Counted from the first letter of the stretch, positions 16,130-25,243 are shown. The stretch is DNA of 64,000 nucleotides from Bacillus renqingensis (GCF_016464375.1 NZ_JADDIU010000002.1:248001-312000), one strand, 5' to 3'. The notes: generated by a model not told the origin, from the letters alone. Program-made: numbers and translations.

Positions 16130-16705
16130 GTGAAAGAGAAAATAACGGGACAAAGCATTCGTTTATTTGAACAATACGGTTTCAGCGAAACGTCAATTCA
16201 AGATATTGTTGACTCTCTTGGGGTGACAAAAGGTACCTTCTATTATTATTTTTCAAGTAAAGAAGAGCTGTTGATGGATATTCATCTTGGTTATATCAAT
16301 GAATTGCTTGCCAAACAGGAAAACATTTTAAAGGATAAAGCGAAGTCTTGTAAGGAAAAATTATTTGAAATTGTTACAATGCTTATTTCCGATATTAAAA
16401 CAAAGGGTTCGGAAGCAAAAATATTTTTCACAGAAATGAAAAATTTAAATGAAGAACGGATTGAAACGATTAAACCAAAACGAGATCAGTTTCGCTTAAA
16501 TCTTGAAGCACTGCTCAGAGAGGGCATGAGCAATGGCGAATTTCGGCCGGATTTAAACGCTGAAATTGTCACCTTTGCCATCCTTGGAGTGACGAATTGG
16601 AGTTATTTCTGGTTCAACCCACAAGGAAGTGTTTCTGCTCGAGAAGTGGCTAAAGTTTATGTCGATATGATTTTGCAGGGAATTCAAGCGAATGGACAAA
16701 AGTAA
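16130..16705 (+). CDS. TetR/AcrR family transcriptional regulator
   Basis: 191 aa from a GTG start. N-terminal TetR HTH (residues ~1-50: FSETSIQDIVDSLGVTKGTFYYYFSSKEELL) and a helical ligand-binding domain. The pattern is closest to the fatty-acid or acyl-CoA-responsive TetR branch, but the ligand is unknown. A perfect 9+9 palindrome lies downstream at 16748-16767, before the two-component system. No acyl-CoA or efflux gene, the usual target of such a regulator, is adjacent. Confidence 0.85.
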   Translation: MKEKITGQSIRLFEQYGFSETSIQDIVDSLGVTKGTFYYYFSSKEELLMDIHLGYINELLAKQENILKDKAKSCKEKLFEIVTMLISDIKTKGSEAKIFFTEMKNLNEERIETIKPKRDQFRLNLEALLREGMSNGEFRPDLNAEIVTFAILGVTNWSYFWFNPQGSVSAREVAKVYVDMILQGIQANGQK

Positions 16706-16747
16706 GAGCAAGGGATGGGAGAAACTCCTCGTTCTTTTGTCCAAAAT

Positions 16748-16767
16748 AATACTAACTGGTTAGTATT
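16748..16767. promoter_or_regulatory. TetR-type operator palindrome
   Basis: AATACTAAC-TG-GTTAGTATT, a perfect inverted repeat with 9-base arms. This is the style of operator used by Bacillaceae TetR regulators (ATACTnACnnGTnAGTAT). It lies 42 bases after the tetR stop codon and 142 bases before the response regulator. Confidence 0.65.
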
Positions 16768-16783
16768 CAATGGGAGGAATATC

Positions 16784-16897
16784 TTGAATTTTGAGACATC
16801 ATGTAATGAATTTACCCATTTCTAAAAAAAGGAGCTTTAAAAATTGACAGGTATAGAAAAAATGTATGAAATTAGTATAGAGAAGGTTTTTCGCTAG
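16784..16897 (+). other. Two micro-ORFs, possible remnants between operator and response regulator
   Basis: TTG at 16784 behind GGGAGG opens 13 codons (NFETSCNEFTHF after the start). TTG at 16844 behind AGGAGC opens 17 codons (TGIEKMYEISIEKVF). Both have good ribosome sites but are too short to judge. They may be leader peptides or the ends of a deleted target gene of the TetR regulator. Confidence 0.3.
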
Positions 16898-16909
16898 GAG
16901 TGGACGAAC

Positions 16910-17608
16910 TTGAAAATATTAGTGATTGAAGACAATAAAAGTGTTTGTTCGATGATTGAAATGTTTTTTGCCAAAGAAGGCATTGAGGGCGTATTTGTGA
17001 ATGATGGCCTCGAAGGATATAATCTTGTTAAGAATGGCACATGGGATGCGCTGATTGTGGATTGGATGCTTCCGGGGATGGATGGAGTCAGCATTTGCCG
17101 AAAAATAAGGGAAGAAAAGTTAACCGTTCCAATAATTATGTTAACTGCAAAAGATAGTGAGTCCGACCAGGTACTAGGGCTTGAGATGGGAGCCGATGAT
17201 TATGTCACAAAACCATTTAGTCCGCTCACACTAATGGCAAGAATTAAGGCGGTTACTCGAAGATACCAAGCACAGGTGCCAAAAGAGAGGGATGGAATTC
17301 TGCAGACGGAGCATTTTAAGATCAATAAAACCACAAGGGAAGTAATCGTTGACGGGAAAATGATTACTAATTTAACACCAAAAGAGTTTGATTTGCTTTA
17401 TTATTTGGCTGAGCATCCGCGTCAAGTATTCTCAAGAGAGCAGCTGCTTGAAAGTGTGTGGGGTTATCAATTCTATGGCGATGAACGAACCGTGGATGTT
17501 CATATCAAACGGCTGAGGAAAAAGGTAGAAACCGTGTCCCAATTTTTTCATACTGTCTGGGGAGTAGGGTATAAGTTCGATGACACAACGAAAGCCGATC
17601 AAATTTAA
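16910..17608 (+). CDS. OmpR-family response regulator
   Basis: 232 aa from a TTG start behind AGGAGTGG. Receiver domain with phosphoacceptor Asp51 (LIVDWMLPGMDG), acidic pair E7/D8, conserved TAKD and KPF. C-terminal winged helix (NLTPKEFDLLYYLAEHPRQVFSREQLLESVWG). The histidine kinase gene overlaps its 3' end by 29 bases and an HtrA protease follows, so by context it resembles the CssRS-HtrB secretion-stress arrangement of B. subtilis. The sequence is not close enough to CssR to use the name. Confidence 0.9.
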   Translation: MKILVIEDNKSVCSMIEMFFAKEGIEGVFVNDGLEGYNLVKNGTWDALIVDWMLPGMDGVSICRKIREEKLTVPIIMLTAKDSESDQVLGLEMGADDYVTKPFSPLTLMARIKAVTRRYQAQVPKERDGILQTEHFKINKTTREVIVDGKMITNLTPKEFDLLYYLAEHPRQVFSREQLLESVWGYQFYGDERTVDVHIKRLRKKVETVSQFFHTVWGVGYKFDDTTKADQI

Positions 17609-19022
17609 GTATTTTTATCAACAGTTTTTCAGCCATATTAGTATCATCATTGTAGCATTTTTGCTGCTTAGTCTGCTGTTTGCCCACTATCTCGAAAATC
17701 TCGTCTACGAAAATAAAGCGGACGAGCTTATTTCGTACGGTAAAGCCATTTTGTCTGATATGAAAGAATCGCCGCTTGCATCCGAACAGGTCATTGATCA
17801 ATACAGTGAGGTATTAGCCGCAAGAAAAATAAGTTTCAGTATGATTGATCATGATGGAAAGGTTTATTTAGTTAATAACCAAGGGCCAGTGTTTAATAAT
17901 CTGCCTCGTTATTATTGGAAAAAGCTAACAAAAGGACAAACGATCGTTGTTCAAAGCGATTATAAAAGTTTTGATCAAGATGGGGTAACCTTTGTTGTAT
18001 TACCTTATTTGGATAATGGGAAATTCTATGGAGGGCTGCTCCTAACCTCGCCAATTAGCGGATCACTTAGTATGATTCATGAAATAAATAAGATCTTATT
18101 GTATACCATTCTTATTGGTTTTGCTGTCTCTTTTCTGCAAAGCTGGTATTTGTCGCAGATTCACGTGAAACGGATTAAACGACTCAGGCATGCTGCTTCC
18201 CTTGTCTCAGCAGGGAATTATAATGTCCATGTCCATTCCTCCAATTATGATGAAATTGGAGAATTAGCGAATGATTTTAACAACATGGTAGATAAAATCA
18301 ATACTTCCATGCATGAAATTGAGAGCCTGGAAAATCGCAGGCGCCAGTTTATGGCGGATGTTTCCCATGAAATGAGGACCCCGCTTACGACCATCAGCGG
18401 GGTGATTGAAGGGTTAAAAAACAATATGATTCCTGAAGAGGACAAGGAAAGAGGCATTAATCTTGTCAGTCAGGAGGCAAAACGATTAATCAGGCTTGTG
18501 AATGAAAACTTGGATTATGAAAAAATCCGCTCCAACCAAATTCATTTATGCAAAGAGGAAATTCAGCTGGGGGAAGTACTTGAAATCATTCAAGAACAGT
18601 TAAGTTTACAGGCCGATGAAAAAAACAATCAAATCATCGTGGATGCGGCTCCTGATGTATATGTCTTTGCTGATTATGACCGCCTGGTTCAAATCCTGAT
18701 TAACATTACAAAAAATAGTATTCAGTTTACGACTGACGGGACTATCTGGCTTCGGGGAAGAGCTGAAAAGGACAGGGTCGTCATCGAGGTCGAAGATACT
18801 GGCACCGGCATTGATCCGAATGAAGTCGAAAATATTTGGCGCCGCTTTTATAAAGCAGACCTATCAAGAACCAGTAATCCATATGGTGAATTTGGATTGG
18901 GTTTATCAATCGTAAAACAATTGGTTCATCTTCATAATGGAGAAATTAACGTCTATAGCGAAAAAGGAAAAGGGACAAAATTTGTGATTCATTTTCTGAA
19001 TCAAACAAATACAAAGCAGTAG
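17580..19022 (+). CDS. Sensor histidine kinase
   Basis: 480 aa. Membrane segments at ~13-35 and ~165-188 enclose a ~130-residue extracellular sensor domain. HAMP domain (~190-245), HisKA with phosphoacceptor His in DVSHEMRTPLTTISG (~residue 262), and HATPase_c with N-box NITKNSIQF and G-boxes VEDTGTGIDP and GLGLSIVK. Overlaps the response regulator gene, so it is the cognate kinase. With the HtrA gene next door, a misfolded-protein or envelope signal is plausible but not shown. Confidence 0.9.
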   Translation: MTQRKPIKFKYFYQQFFSHISIIIVAFLLLSLLFAHYLENLVYENKADELISYGKAILSDMKESPLASEQVIDQYSEVLAARKISFSMIDHDGKVYLVNNQGPVFNNLPRYYWKKLTKGQTIVVQSDYKSFDQDGVTFVVLPYLDNGKFYGGLLLTSPISGSLSMIHEINKILLYTILIGFAVSFLQSWYLSQIHVKRIKRLRHAASLVSAGNYNVHVHSSNYDEIGELANDFNNMVDKINTSMHEIESLENRRRQFMADVSHEMRTPLTTISGVIEGLKNNMIPEEDKERGINLVSQEAKRLIRLVNENLDYEKIRSNQIHLCKEEIQLGEVLEIIQEQLSLQADEKNNQIIVDAAPDVYVFADYDRLVQILINITKNSIQFTTDGTIWLRGRAEKDRVVIEVEDTGTGIDPNEVENIWRRFYKADLSRTSNPYGEFGLGLSIVKQLVHLHNGEINVYSEKGKGTKFVIHFLNQTNTKQ

Positions 19023-19178
19023 CTGTAGGATTCTTCCACAGTTAATTGTGCTCACCAATTTTTCTTATATTTTTCCAAATTCCGTTAAAAATTGTTCATA
19101 GTTTTTTAACATTTGTCGGCTAAATTAAAAATAAGGAATAAACTATATTTATTTATAGCTTATAGGAGTTGATAAATA

Positions 19179-20561
19179 ATGGACAATAAAGAACCATTTG
19201 AACAAGAAAATTCGATTGATGTGTCAATCCCGGCAAGTACCGCAAGCAAAGCAACTGAAGCAGAGAAGGAAGAGGAATCTCTTCGTGATCCCTTACATGT
19301 GGAATCCGAAACGGCAGAAAATCGGATAACGGACAATAAAATCGAAGAAACAAGGATGGAGGATCAGAAAGGCCCGAAACGAAACAGCCGTATAAATAAG
19401 AACATAAAAGGGTTTGCCTCAACACTTGCTGCAGGTGTAATCGGTTCTGTCTTAACCTTAACGATTCTTCCGCATACGGATTATGTGAAAAATTTTCAGC
19501 CAGCCGCTGATGAAAAGCCCGTCCAGATTCAACAGAACAGCACGGAGGCAAAACCTGTATCCGCCCGTACAACAGGCAGCAATTCGATTGCTGATACTGT
19601 TGAGAAAATATCGAAGGCAATTGTTGGCATCGAGAATTATCAGAAGGAGCAAAATATCGACTTTTTTGGCAATACTAGTCAATCACAAAATGTTGAAAAG
19701 GGATCGGGTTCTGGAGTGATTTTTCAAAAAAAGAATGGCCATGGCTATATAGTCACAAATAATCACGTGGTAGAAGATGCTGCGAAGCTGGTAGTGTCTT
19801 TATATGATGGTTCGAAGACGACTGCGACAGTCGTTGGAACAGATGCCTTAACGGATTTAGCTGTCTTAAAAATTGACGGGAAATTTGTCAATGCAACGGC
19901 AACATTTGGCGACTCCACCACATTGCGTCCCGGCGACCAAGTTTATGCGATTGGCAACCCGTTAGGTTCAGAATTTTCCAGAACCGTCACCCAAGGTATT
20001 GTCAGTGCAACGAACCGCAACATTTCGTTTCAAACATCTGCTGGAAAATGGGAAACAAGTGTCATTCAAACAGATGCTGCGATTAATCCGGGGAATAGTG
20101 GCGGAGCCTTAATCAATCCACAAGGTCAAGTAATTGGGATTAACAGTATGAAAATAGCCGAAAGCGGTGTTGAAGGTTTAGGCTTTGCGATTCCAAGCAA
20201 TGACGTGATCCCAATTGTTAACCAATTAATTAAAAATGGAAAAATTGAACGTCCGTATCTTGGCCTCGGTTTAGCTGATCTTGACGATGTTCCTCAAGTT
20301 TATTGGGGAAATCTTCCTAATGGGGTCACAAAGGGCGTCTTGGTGATGAATATTGACCCTCAGTCTGCAGCGGCCAACAGCGGATTCCAGCCAAAAGATG
20401 TGATTGTTTCTATGAATGGTGAAAAAATCTCCAATTCCTCGGAATTACGAAAATATTTATATACAAAAGCGAAAATCGGCGACAAAATCAAATTTGAAGT
20501 GTACCGTGACGGTAAATTGAAAACGATAACCGTCAAACTATCGAAAAATCGTACGGATTGA
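19179..20561 (+). CDS. HtrA/DegP-family membrane-anchored serine protease
   Basis: 460 aa. Long acidic cytosolic N-terminus (residues 1-78), one membrane anchor (~FASTLAAGVIGSVLTLTIL), a trypsin-like S1C domain with catalytic His (TNNHVVED, ~194), Asp (LTDLAVL, ~225) and Ser (NPGNSGGAL, ~306), and a C-terminal PDZ domain (~345-445). Acts outside the membrane in quality control of secreted proteins. It lies 156 bases after the kinase gene with its own AGGAGTTG ribosome site. It is equivalent in type to B. subtilis HtrA, HtrB or HtrC; which one cannot be decided here. Confidence 0.9.
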   Translation: MDNKEPFEQENSIDVSIPASTASKATEAEKEEESLRDPLHVESETAENRITDNKIEETRMEDQKGPKRNSRINKNIKGFASTLAAGVIGSVLTLTILPHTDYVKNFQPAADEKPVQIQQNSTEAKPVSARTTGSNSIADTVEKISKAIVGIENYQKEQNIDFFGNTSQSQNVEKGSGSGVIFQKKNGHGYIVTNNHVVEDAAKLVVSLYDGSKTTATVVGTDALTDLAVLKIDGKFVNATATFGDSTTLRPGDQVYAIGNPLGSEFSRTVTQGIVSATNRNISFQTSAGKWETSVIQTDAAINPGNSGGALINPQGQVIGINSMKIAESGVEGLGFAIPSNDVIPIVNQLIKNGKIERPYLGLGLADLDDVPQVYWGNLPNGVTKGVLVMNIDPQSAAANSGFQPKDVIVSMNGEKISNSSELRKYLYTKAKIGDKIKFEVYRDGKLKTITVKLSKNRTD

Positions 20562-20642
20562 TTTCGTTGAAACCGATTAAAATGGAAAAATCGCTGTCAA
20601 CACCCGCCCCCTCCGGAATATGATATGGATGGAGGTGGCTTT

Positions 20643-21071
20643 ATGGCAGTAGTAAAGGCAAGGAAGTCGGATATTGATCTTTTGGCCCGCCTGCTGCGGG
20701 CAGAGGCAGAGGGAGAAGGAAAATTAGGAATGCTGCTTGTTGGAAATGTTGGAATTAACCGGATACGGGCAAATTGCTCTGATTTTAAAGGACTTCGGAC
20801 AATACCCCAAATGGTCTTCCAACCACATGCATTTGAAGCTACAACAAAAGGATACTTTTACCAAGCAGCACGGGAATCCGAAAGGCGATTGGCGAGAAAA
20901 GCAGTGAATGGTGAAAGATACTGGCCGGCAAAATATAGTCTTTGGTATTTCCGGCCAGAAGGCAACTGTCCTTCCACCTGGTATAACCAGCCGCTTGTAG
21001 CTCGCTATAAGCTTCATTGTTTTTATGAACCAACTGGTGAAGAATGCTCGAATGTTTACAGCACATTTTAA
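20643..21071 (+). CDS. cwlJ: Spore cortex-lytic enzyme CwlJ
   Basis: 142 aa from the ATG at 20643 (GGAGGTGG eight bases upstream), the same length as B. subtilis CwlJ and very similar throughout: ARLLRAEAEGEGKLGMLLVG, NRIRANCSDFKGLRTI, RYWPAKYSLWYFRPEG. Hydrolase_2 (SleB/CwlJ) domain with the catalytic Glu in RAEAEGE. Degrades cortex peptidoglycan during germination, notably with Ca-DPA. Its usual partner gerQ is not in the neighbourhood. Terminator at 21075-21112. Confidence 0.95.
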   Translation: MAVVKARKSDIDLLARLLRAEAEGEGKLGMLLVGNVGINRIRANCSDFKGLRTIPQMVFQPHAFEATTKGYFYQAARESERRLARKAVNGERYWPAKYSLWYFRPEGNCPSTWYNQPLVARYKLHCFYEPTGEECSNVYSTF

Positions 21072-21074
21072 GTC

Positions 21075-21112
21075 AAAAAAAGAACCGTCTAAAATACTTG
21101 CGGTTCTTTTTT
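21075..21112 (+). terminator. cwlJ terminator
   Basis: AAAAAAAGAACCG, 12-base loop, CGGTTCTTTTTT directly after the stop codon. Confidence 0.85.
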
Positions 21113-21191
21113 AATTTATTATAAAACTAAACCGATATAATGATGTCTATTAACAAGCATAGAACAGGAAATAATAAGGAGGAGATCAAAC

Positions 21192-21692
21192 ATGGAGCCA
21201 GTGGATGATCGTATAAAGGAAAACCTGAAAATTCTTTTTGTCGGCTTTAATCCGAGTATTCGTTCTAGTGAAACCGGGCATCATTTTGCTAATCCCAATA
21301 ACCGTTTTTGGCGGATTCTATTTGAAGCAGGATTAACACCAAGAAAATTCGCAGCCTCGGAGGATGATTTATTATTAGAATTAGGGTTCGGAATTACCAA
21401 CATTGTTGCAAGGCCAACAAAAGCCGCGGATGAAATTACGAAGGAAGAATACAAACAGGGAAGAGAAATTTTAAAACAAAAAATTGCCCGGATGAAACCG
21501 AAAATTGTTTGTTACGTTGGGAAAGGTGTATACCTGAATTTCAGTGGACGGAAGACTGCGCCGTGGGGGATTCAAGAGAAAGCAGTGGTTGCTGGAACGA
21601 TTGATTTTGTGGCCCCGTCTTCAAGCGGATTAGTAAGGATGAAGCTCGAAGACATGGTGGCAATCTATCAAGAACTTGCGAAAATTGTCTAA
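21192..21692 (+). CDS. mug: Mismatch-specific uracil/thymine DNA glycosylase (Mug/TDG family)
   Basis: 166 aa, full length for Mug. Family motif 1 is GFNPSIRSSETGHHFANPNNRFW, where the Asn of GFNPS is catalytic. The second motif is PSSSGLVRM in place of the usual NPSGLNR-like loop. Removes uracil or thymine from G:U and G:T mismatches. Single gene between cwlJ and the convergent sqhC; its 3' side shares the 21691-21724 hairpin. Confidence 0.85.
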   Translation: MEPVDDRIKENLKILFVGFNPSIRSSETGHHFANPNNRFWRILFEAGLTPRKFAASEDDLLLELGFGITNIVARPTKAADEITKEEYKQGREILKQKIARMKPKIVCYVGKGVYLNFSGRKTAPWGIQEKAVVAGTIDFVAPSSSGLVRMKLEDMVAIYQELAKIV

Positions 21693-21724
21693 AAAACGAT
21701 GGACAGCTGCCCCAGCCGTCCATC
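21691..21724 (-). terminator. sqhC terminator
   Basis: GATGGAC...GTCCATC with an inner GCTG/CAGC pair. On the minus strand it is followed by GTTTTTT, so it mainly serves the cyclase gene; there is no T-run on the plus side. Confidence 0.75.
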
Positions 21725-21745
21725 ACGAGGGGTTCTGAAGATATA

Positions 21746-23611
21746 TTAAGTCCCAAACTTCTTTTCATAATGGGACAGGGCGAGGAGTGGAAAGATATAG
21801 CGATAACTATGATAATGAATATAAAAAGCCCCGCCCATTCCCTGCCCTTTTGGGTAATCCATTGTCCAGTCCTCTTTATCAAGTGAATTCACTAAATAAT
21901 TCATTCCCCGCCTAATCTCAACAGTCGGTTTATCCGAGACAGTCATTAAGGCATCTAATGCCCATGCCGTATGGACGATGGTGCTGGCACGAAGCGGGAT
22001 ATATTTGTTTTGAACATCGCTGTGGCATGATTCACCCCAGCCGCCATCATCGTTTTGAATCCTCTTTAACCATTTAACGGCTTTTTCGATAGAAACATCA
22101 CTTGCAAGTACTCCAACCGCTAAGAGTCCGGTAATAGCCGCCCATGTCCCGTATAGATAGCAAATCCCCCAGCGCCCGTACCATGAGCCATCTCTTTTTT
22201 GGTCCTTTTTCAGCCATTTTATTCCTTTTTTTGCGACTTTGTGATTTCTGGGAAGATTCGTATAATGACCGAAAAATTCCAGTGTCCTTCCGGTAAGGTC
22301 GGCACATGAAGGATCCATCAGCAAAAATTCAGCTTTTTCCAGCGGCAAAAATTCTAATAGCTTGGAATCGGTATTTCTTTCAAATGCCGGCCAGCCGCCA
22401 TCATCATTTTGCATCGAAAACGTCCAGCTTACGCCCCTCTCCCAGGCGGCGTTTTCAGGGGGGACAATCCTTGAAATCGACCTTAGGGACGCCGTTGTAT
22501 CGTCGACGTCTGGAACCCTTGTATTGATATTAGAAAAGCCCCAGCCTCCTGGCAAACTATTCGGATTATGAATCACCCAATCTCCAAATTTATGCTGCTG
22601 TCTGCTTATAAGATAGTGATTGGCATTTGCCACCATCGGGTCGTCAGGGGAAACGCCTGCGGATTGCAGTGCAAAACCAATTAAGGAAGTGTTCCATACA
22701 TTTGCAGTCGTATATTGCATATGCGGTAAACCATTAATCTCACATTTCATTGATTTAATTCCCGCAACCGCCTTAGTGATAACGGGATCTGTTTTCTTGT
22801 AACCTAGTGAAAGTAAGGCAAAGATCATTAAAAAGGTAGAGCTGTAATAGCTGTAAAAGGTGCCGTCAGGCTCAATACGATCGAGCATGTATTTCCTTCC
22901 GCGTTCTATCGCTAATCGATGCAGCTCATCAGGCAGACCGATTAAGTTTTGAATTCCCTCTTCAATAAAAGATAAAAAGGACCGCCATTCGTTGGAGCGA
23001 ATCCATGGATCTTCCTCATCCCGGTTCAAGTATAATTCAGATAAGTCCGGAGATTTTGCCGTTTTTAACGAAAATTTTTTCGCGGCAAGAATCATGATCG
23101 GTGTCAGGTTTGCCCTCCCAAAAACAGAGAATGAATAGAAATTCACGGGGAATATCGGCGGCAGGAGAATAAATTCAATTGGCAGCGGGGAAAATGTCGG
23201 CCACTTATATTGCCCCGTTAAGGCAAGCATAATTTTTGTAAACGTACTGACTTCCTTTATCCCGCCTTTGGCCAAAATAAATTTTTTTGCTGCCCGCAAT
23301 CGTTTGTCCTCCTTCGGATAATACTGCGAATACAATAGAGCATAGTAGGCTTCTAGAGTAGCGGTAACATTTCCGTCTCCTTCATCATAAAATAGTTTCC
23401 AGGCGCCATTTTTCTCTTGTCTGCTTAAAATCCTTCTACAAAGACCCTGAATTAATTCTTCATCATGTATCTCTAAAGTACGTAATAAAATGATCATATA
23501 AGCATCCGTGGAAATGCCTGTATCAAATGGATATTCCCAAGAGCCATCGGGAGATTGGTCTTTTCTTAGTGTTTCAATAATCCACTCCAACCCTTTTTTA
23601 GTCTCAACCAT
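21746..23611 (-). CDS. sqhC: Squalene-hopene / tetraprenyl cyclase (SqhC, sporulenol synthase type)
   Basis: 621 aa from the ATG at 23611 (AAAGGATGG upstream; the frame is open eight codons further). Several QW repeats (QSPDGSWEY, QNDDGGWPAF, QKRDGSWYGRW, QNDDGGWGES) and the catalytic DVDD motif in PDVDDTTASL (~residue 366). Membrane-associated (alpha/alpha)6-barrel cyclase. The B. subtilis orthologue makes the spore lipid sporulene from tetraprenyl-beta-curcumene; whether this one uses squalene or the C35 substrate cannot be read from sequence. Divergent from the DUF2515 gene. Confidence 0.9.
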   Translation of the reverse strand: MVETKKGLEWIIETLRKDQSPDGSWEYPFDTGISTDAYMIILLRTLEIHDEELIQGLCRRILSRQEKNGAWKLFYDEGDGNVTATLEAYYALLYSQYYPKEDKRLRAAKKFILAKGGIKEVSTFTKIMLALTGQYKWPTFSPLPIEFILLPPIFPVNFYSFSVFGRANLTPIMILAAKKFSLKTAKSPDLSELYLNRDEEDPWIRSNEWRSFLSFIEEGIQNLIGLPDELHRLAIERGRKYMLDRIEPDGTFYSYYSSTFLMIFALLSLGYKKTDPVITKAVAGIKSMKCEINGLPHMQYTTANVWNTSLIGFALQSAGVSPDDPMVANANHYLISRQQHKFGDWVIHNPNSLPGGWGFSNINTRVPDVDDTTASLRSISRIVPPENAAWERGVSWTFSMQNDDGGWPAFERNTDSKLLEFLPLEKAEFLLMDPSCADLTGRTLEFFGHYTNLPRNHKVAKKGIKWLKKDQKRDGSWYGRWGICYLYGTWAAITGLLAVGVLASDVSIEKAVKWLKRIQNDDGGWGESCHSDVQNKYIPLRASTIVHTAWALDALMTVSDKPTVEIRRGMNYLVNSLDKEDWTMDYPKGQGMGGAFYIHYHSYRYIFPLLALSHYEKKFGT

Positions 23612-23754
23612 CTTTATCCATCCTTTCTCTGCCAAAAAACATCTCTAGGCTATACATATTCCTTTTGTGCAAGGCCCATTCATAAAGGAGGTCGTTTGCT
23701 ATTTTTTTTACGAGAAACCGTGAGAGAACGCCACTTGACCACATTCGTGAGGAA

Positions 23755-24825
23755 TTGAAAAAGAAAAGCAATCCCTCCTTTTCTCCTCCTCAGCCTTTAA
23801 CATTAATGGAGCGGCCGCTAATTGAAAAAATAAAAGAGCAAACAGAGGAACATAATTTAAATAATGTGACGCGAACAAAGGCTTATTTGGATTTCAATCT
23901 GCGTTATCCAGAAATCAAATGGGCCTTTTTAGGGCATATGGTCTCGCGCAATGGCGGTTGGAATATGACCGATTTGCAGGGGGAATTTCTTACCCGGCTG
24001 CTCTCCCCAAAGGAAAGGAACTCATTTTTCCACTTTTTGGAGCGCGGCAATTGGTTGATTTTTCAAGATGTCTATCCACAATTTTTGCTTTATGAAGAGA
24101 GTTTGAAACGAAACCAACCATTGTTCCATCTATTAAGTTATTTAAACATTTCCACCTTTATGGAAACGATTTGGAATCATTTTTGGCGAAATCAGGATAC
24201 CTATATTCTTTGTATCGCGCTTGTCATTAATGAACAAAGTTATTTAGAAAAAAGAGTGATTCAACACCCCGTTTATCAAAAGGAAGTATTAAATAAGTTT
24301 GAGTTTTTCCTGCAGGACCTGCTTTCGTTCAACAACATTCTCTTCCCATATGCTAACGGAAAATTGGCAGGGCAGACCCTTCATCAGTTCGAATCACTAC
24401 ATGAGCGGATTATGCTTGGAAAAAGGTTATATTCTGTCCTCTTCGATAATAAAGATTTTCTAAGACAAGTTGTGGACTGGGCGAAAAGTCATCCACACTC
24501 GGGCTCACGAAAAGATTATTGGCCTCATATTTTCAATAATGTTAAAGAGGGGCTCCCTGGTTTTACCTATCCGATTCGGTTAAAGTCCTGTCAGCTGAGG
24601 AAGGGGGCGAGGAGGTTTTATAGTCCAAGGCTAGAGCATGCCTGGAAAAATGTCTCTCAGCCGGAAGCTGAGAAAGGGGATTGGTTTAAAGACTATCGTG
24701 TCGTGGAATATTTAGTGGATGATCATGAACAAATTGATGGGGAGATTAAGAATGAATACTGTAAAACACTCGAACGACTTGAGGTTGCAGCCTTGGCAAA
24801 AAAGACGTTTAATTTTTTTGAATAA
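23755..24825 (+). CDS. DUF2515 (YppC-like) protein
   Basis: 356 aa from the TTG at 23755, which has no well-spaced ribosome site. A consensus AAAGGAGG lies at 23685-23691, and the only codon in this frame at correct spacing is ATT at 23701. From there the frame continues without stops (FFTRNRERTPLDHIREELKKK), adding 18 residues. Sequence features include YLDFNLRYPEIKWAFLGHMVSRNGGWNMTDL and YWPHIFNNVKEG, typical of DUF2515 proteins of Bacillaceae. Function unknown. The next gene starts inside its 3' end. Confidence 0.75.
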   Translation: MKKKSNPSFSPPQPLTLMERPLIEKIKEQTEEHNLNNVTRTKAYLDFNLRYPEIKWAFLGHMVSRNGGWNMTDLQGEFLTRLLSPKERNSFFHFLERGNWLIFQDVYPQFLLYEESLKRNQPLFHLLSYLNISTFMETIWNHFWRNQDTYILCIALVINEQSYLEKRVIQHPVYQKEVLNKFEFFLQDLLSFNNILFPYANGKLAGQTLHQFESLHERIMLGKRLYSVLFDNKDFLRQVVDWAKSHPHSGSRKDYWPHIFNNVKEGLPGFTYPIRLKSCQLRKGARRFYSPRLEHAWKNVSQPEAEKGDWFKDYRVVEYLVDDHEQIDGEIKNEYCKTLERLEVAALAKKTFNFFE

Positions 24826-25207
24826 GAAATATTGGGCCAGCGCGTTATTGGCCGCATTGTTGGGAACGTATTTAGATCTTTTTTTCGTCGGGACGGGTAT
24901 GTATGAATTTCCGTTACGGCCGTTTCCGGAAATCTTTTCAGTCAATCTTGTTTTTACCTTACTTGTTTTGCCTCTTTCTGTCACAGTATTTTTGCATTAT
25001 ACTTCGCAGCTAAATAAATGGGGAAGAAGGGGAATGATCCTGTTCGTCAGCCTACTGGTGCCGATTCTTGAAAAACTAGCGGAGGAACTCGGCTTCTTTG
25101 TTCACTCTGACAGCTGGCAGCATATTTATTCTTTTTTTGGCTATCTAGTGTACCTTATCATCATTGATGCCTTTTATCATTGGATGGAAAAAAGGAACAG
25201 GACGTAA
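24752..25207 (+). CDS. CBO0543-type membrane protein
   Basis: 151 aa from the ATG at 24752 (GGGGAG upstream), overlapping the DUF2515 gene by 74 bases, so the two are probably translated from one message. Four to five predicted membrane segments; the segment YWASALLAALLGTYLDLFFVGTGMYEFPLRPFPEIF is typical of the small integral-membrane CBO0543 family found in spore-formers. Function unknown. A terminator overlaps the stop codon. Confidence 0.7.
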   Translation: MNTVKHSNDLRLQPWQKRRLIFLNKKYWASALLAALLGTYLDLFFVGTGMYEFPLRPFPEIFSVNLVFTLLVLPLSVTVFLHYTSQLNKWGRRGMILFVSLLVPILEKLAEELGFFVHSDSWQHIYSFFGYLVYLIIIDAFYHWMEKRNRT

Positions 25208-25243
25208 AAAAGCCGGGACCTTGGTCGCGGCTTTTACATTTTT
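25207..25243. terminator. Bidirectional terminator
   Basis: AAAAAGCCG-G-GACC-TT-GGTC-G-CGGCTTTT with T-runs on both strands (ACATTTTTTT on plus, GGCTTTTTTACG on minus). It ends the DUF2515 operon on the plus strand and the candidate small RNA on the minus strand. Confidence 0.8.
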
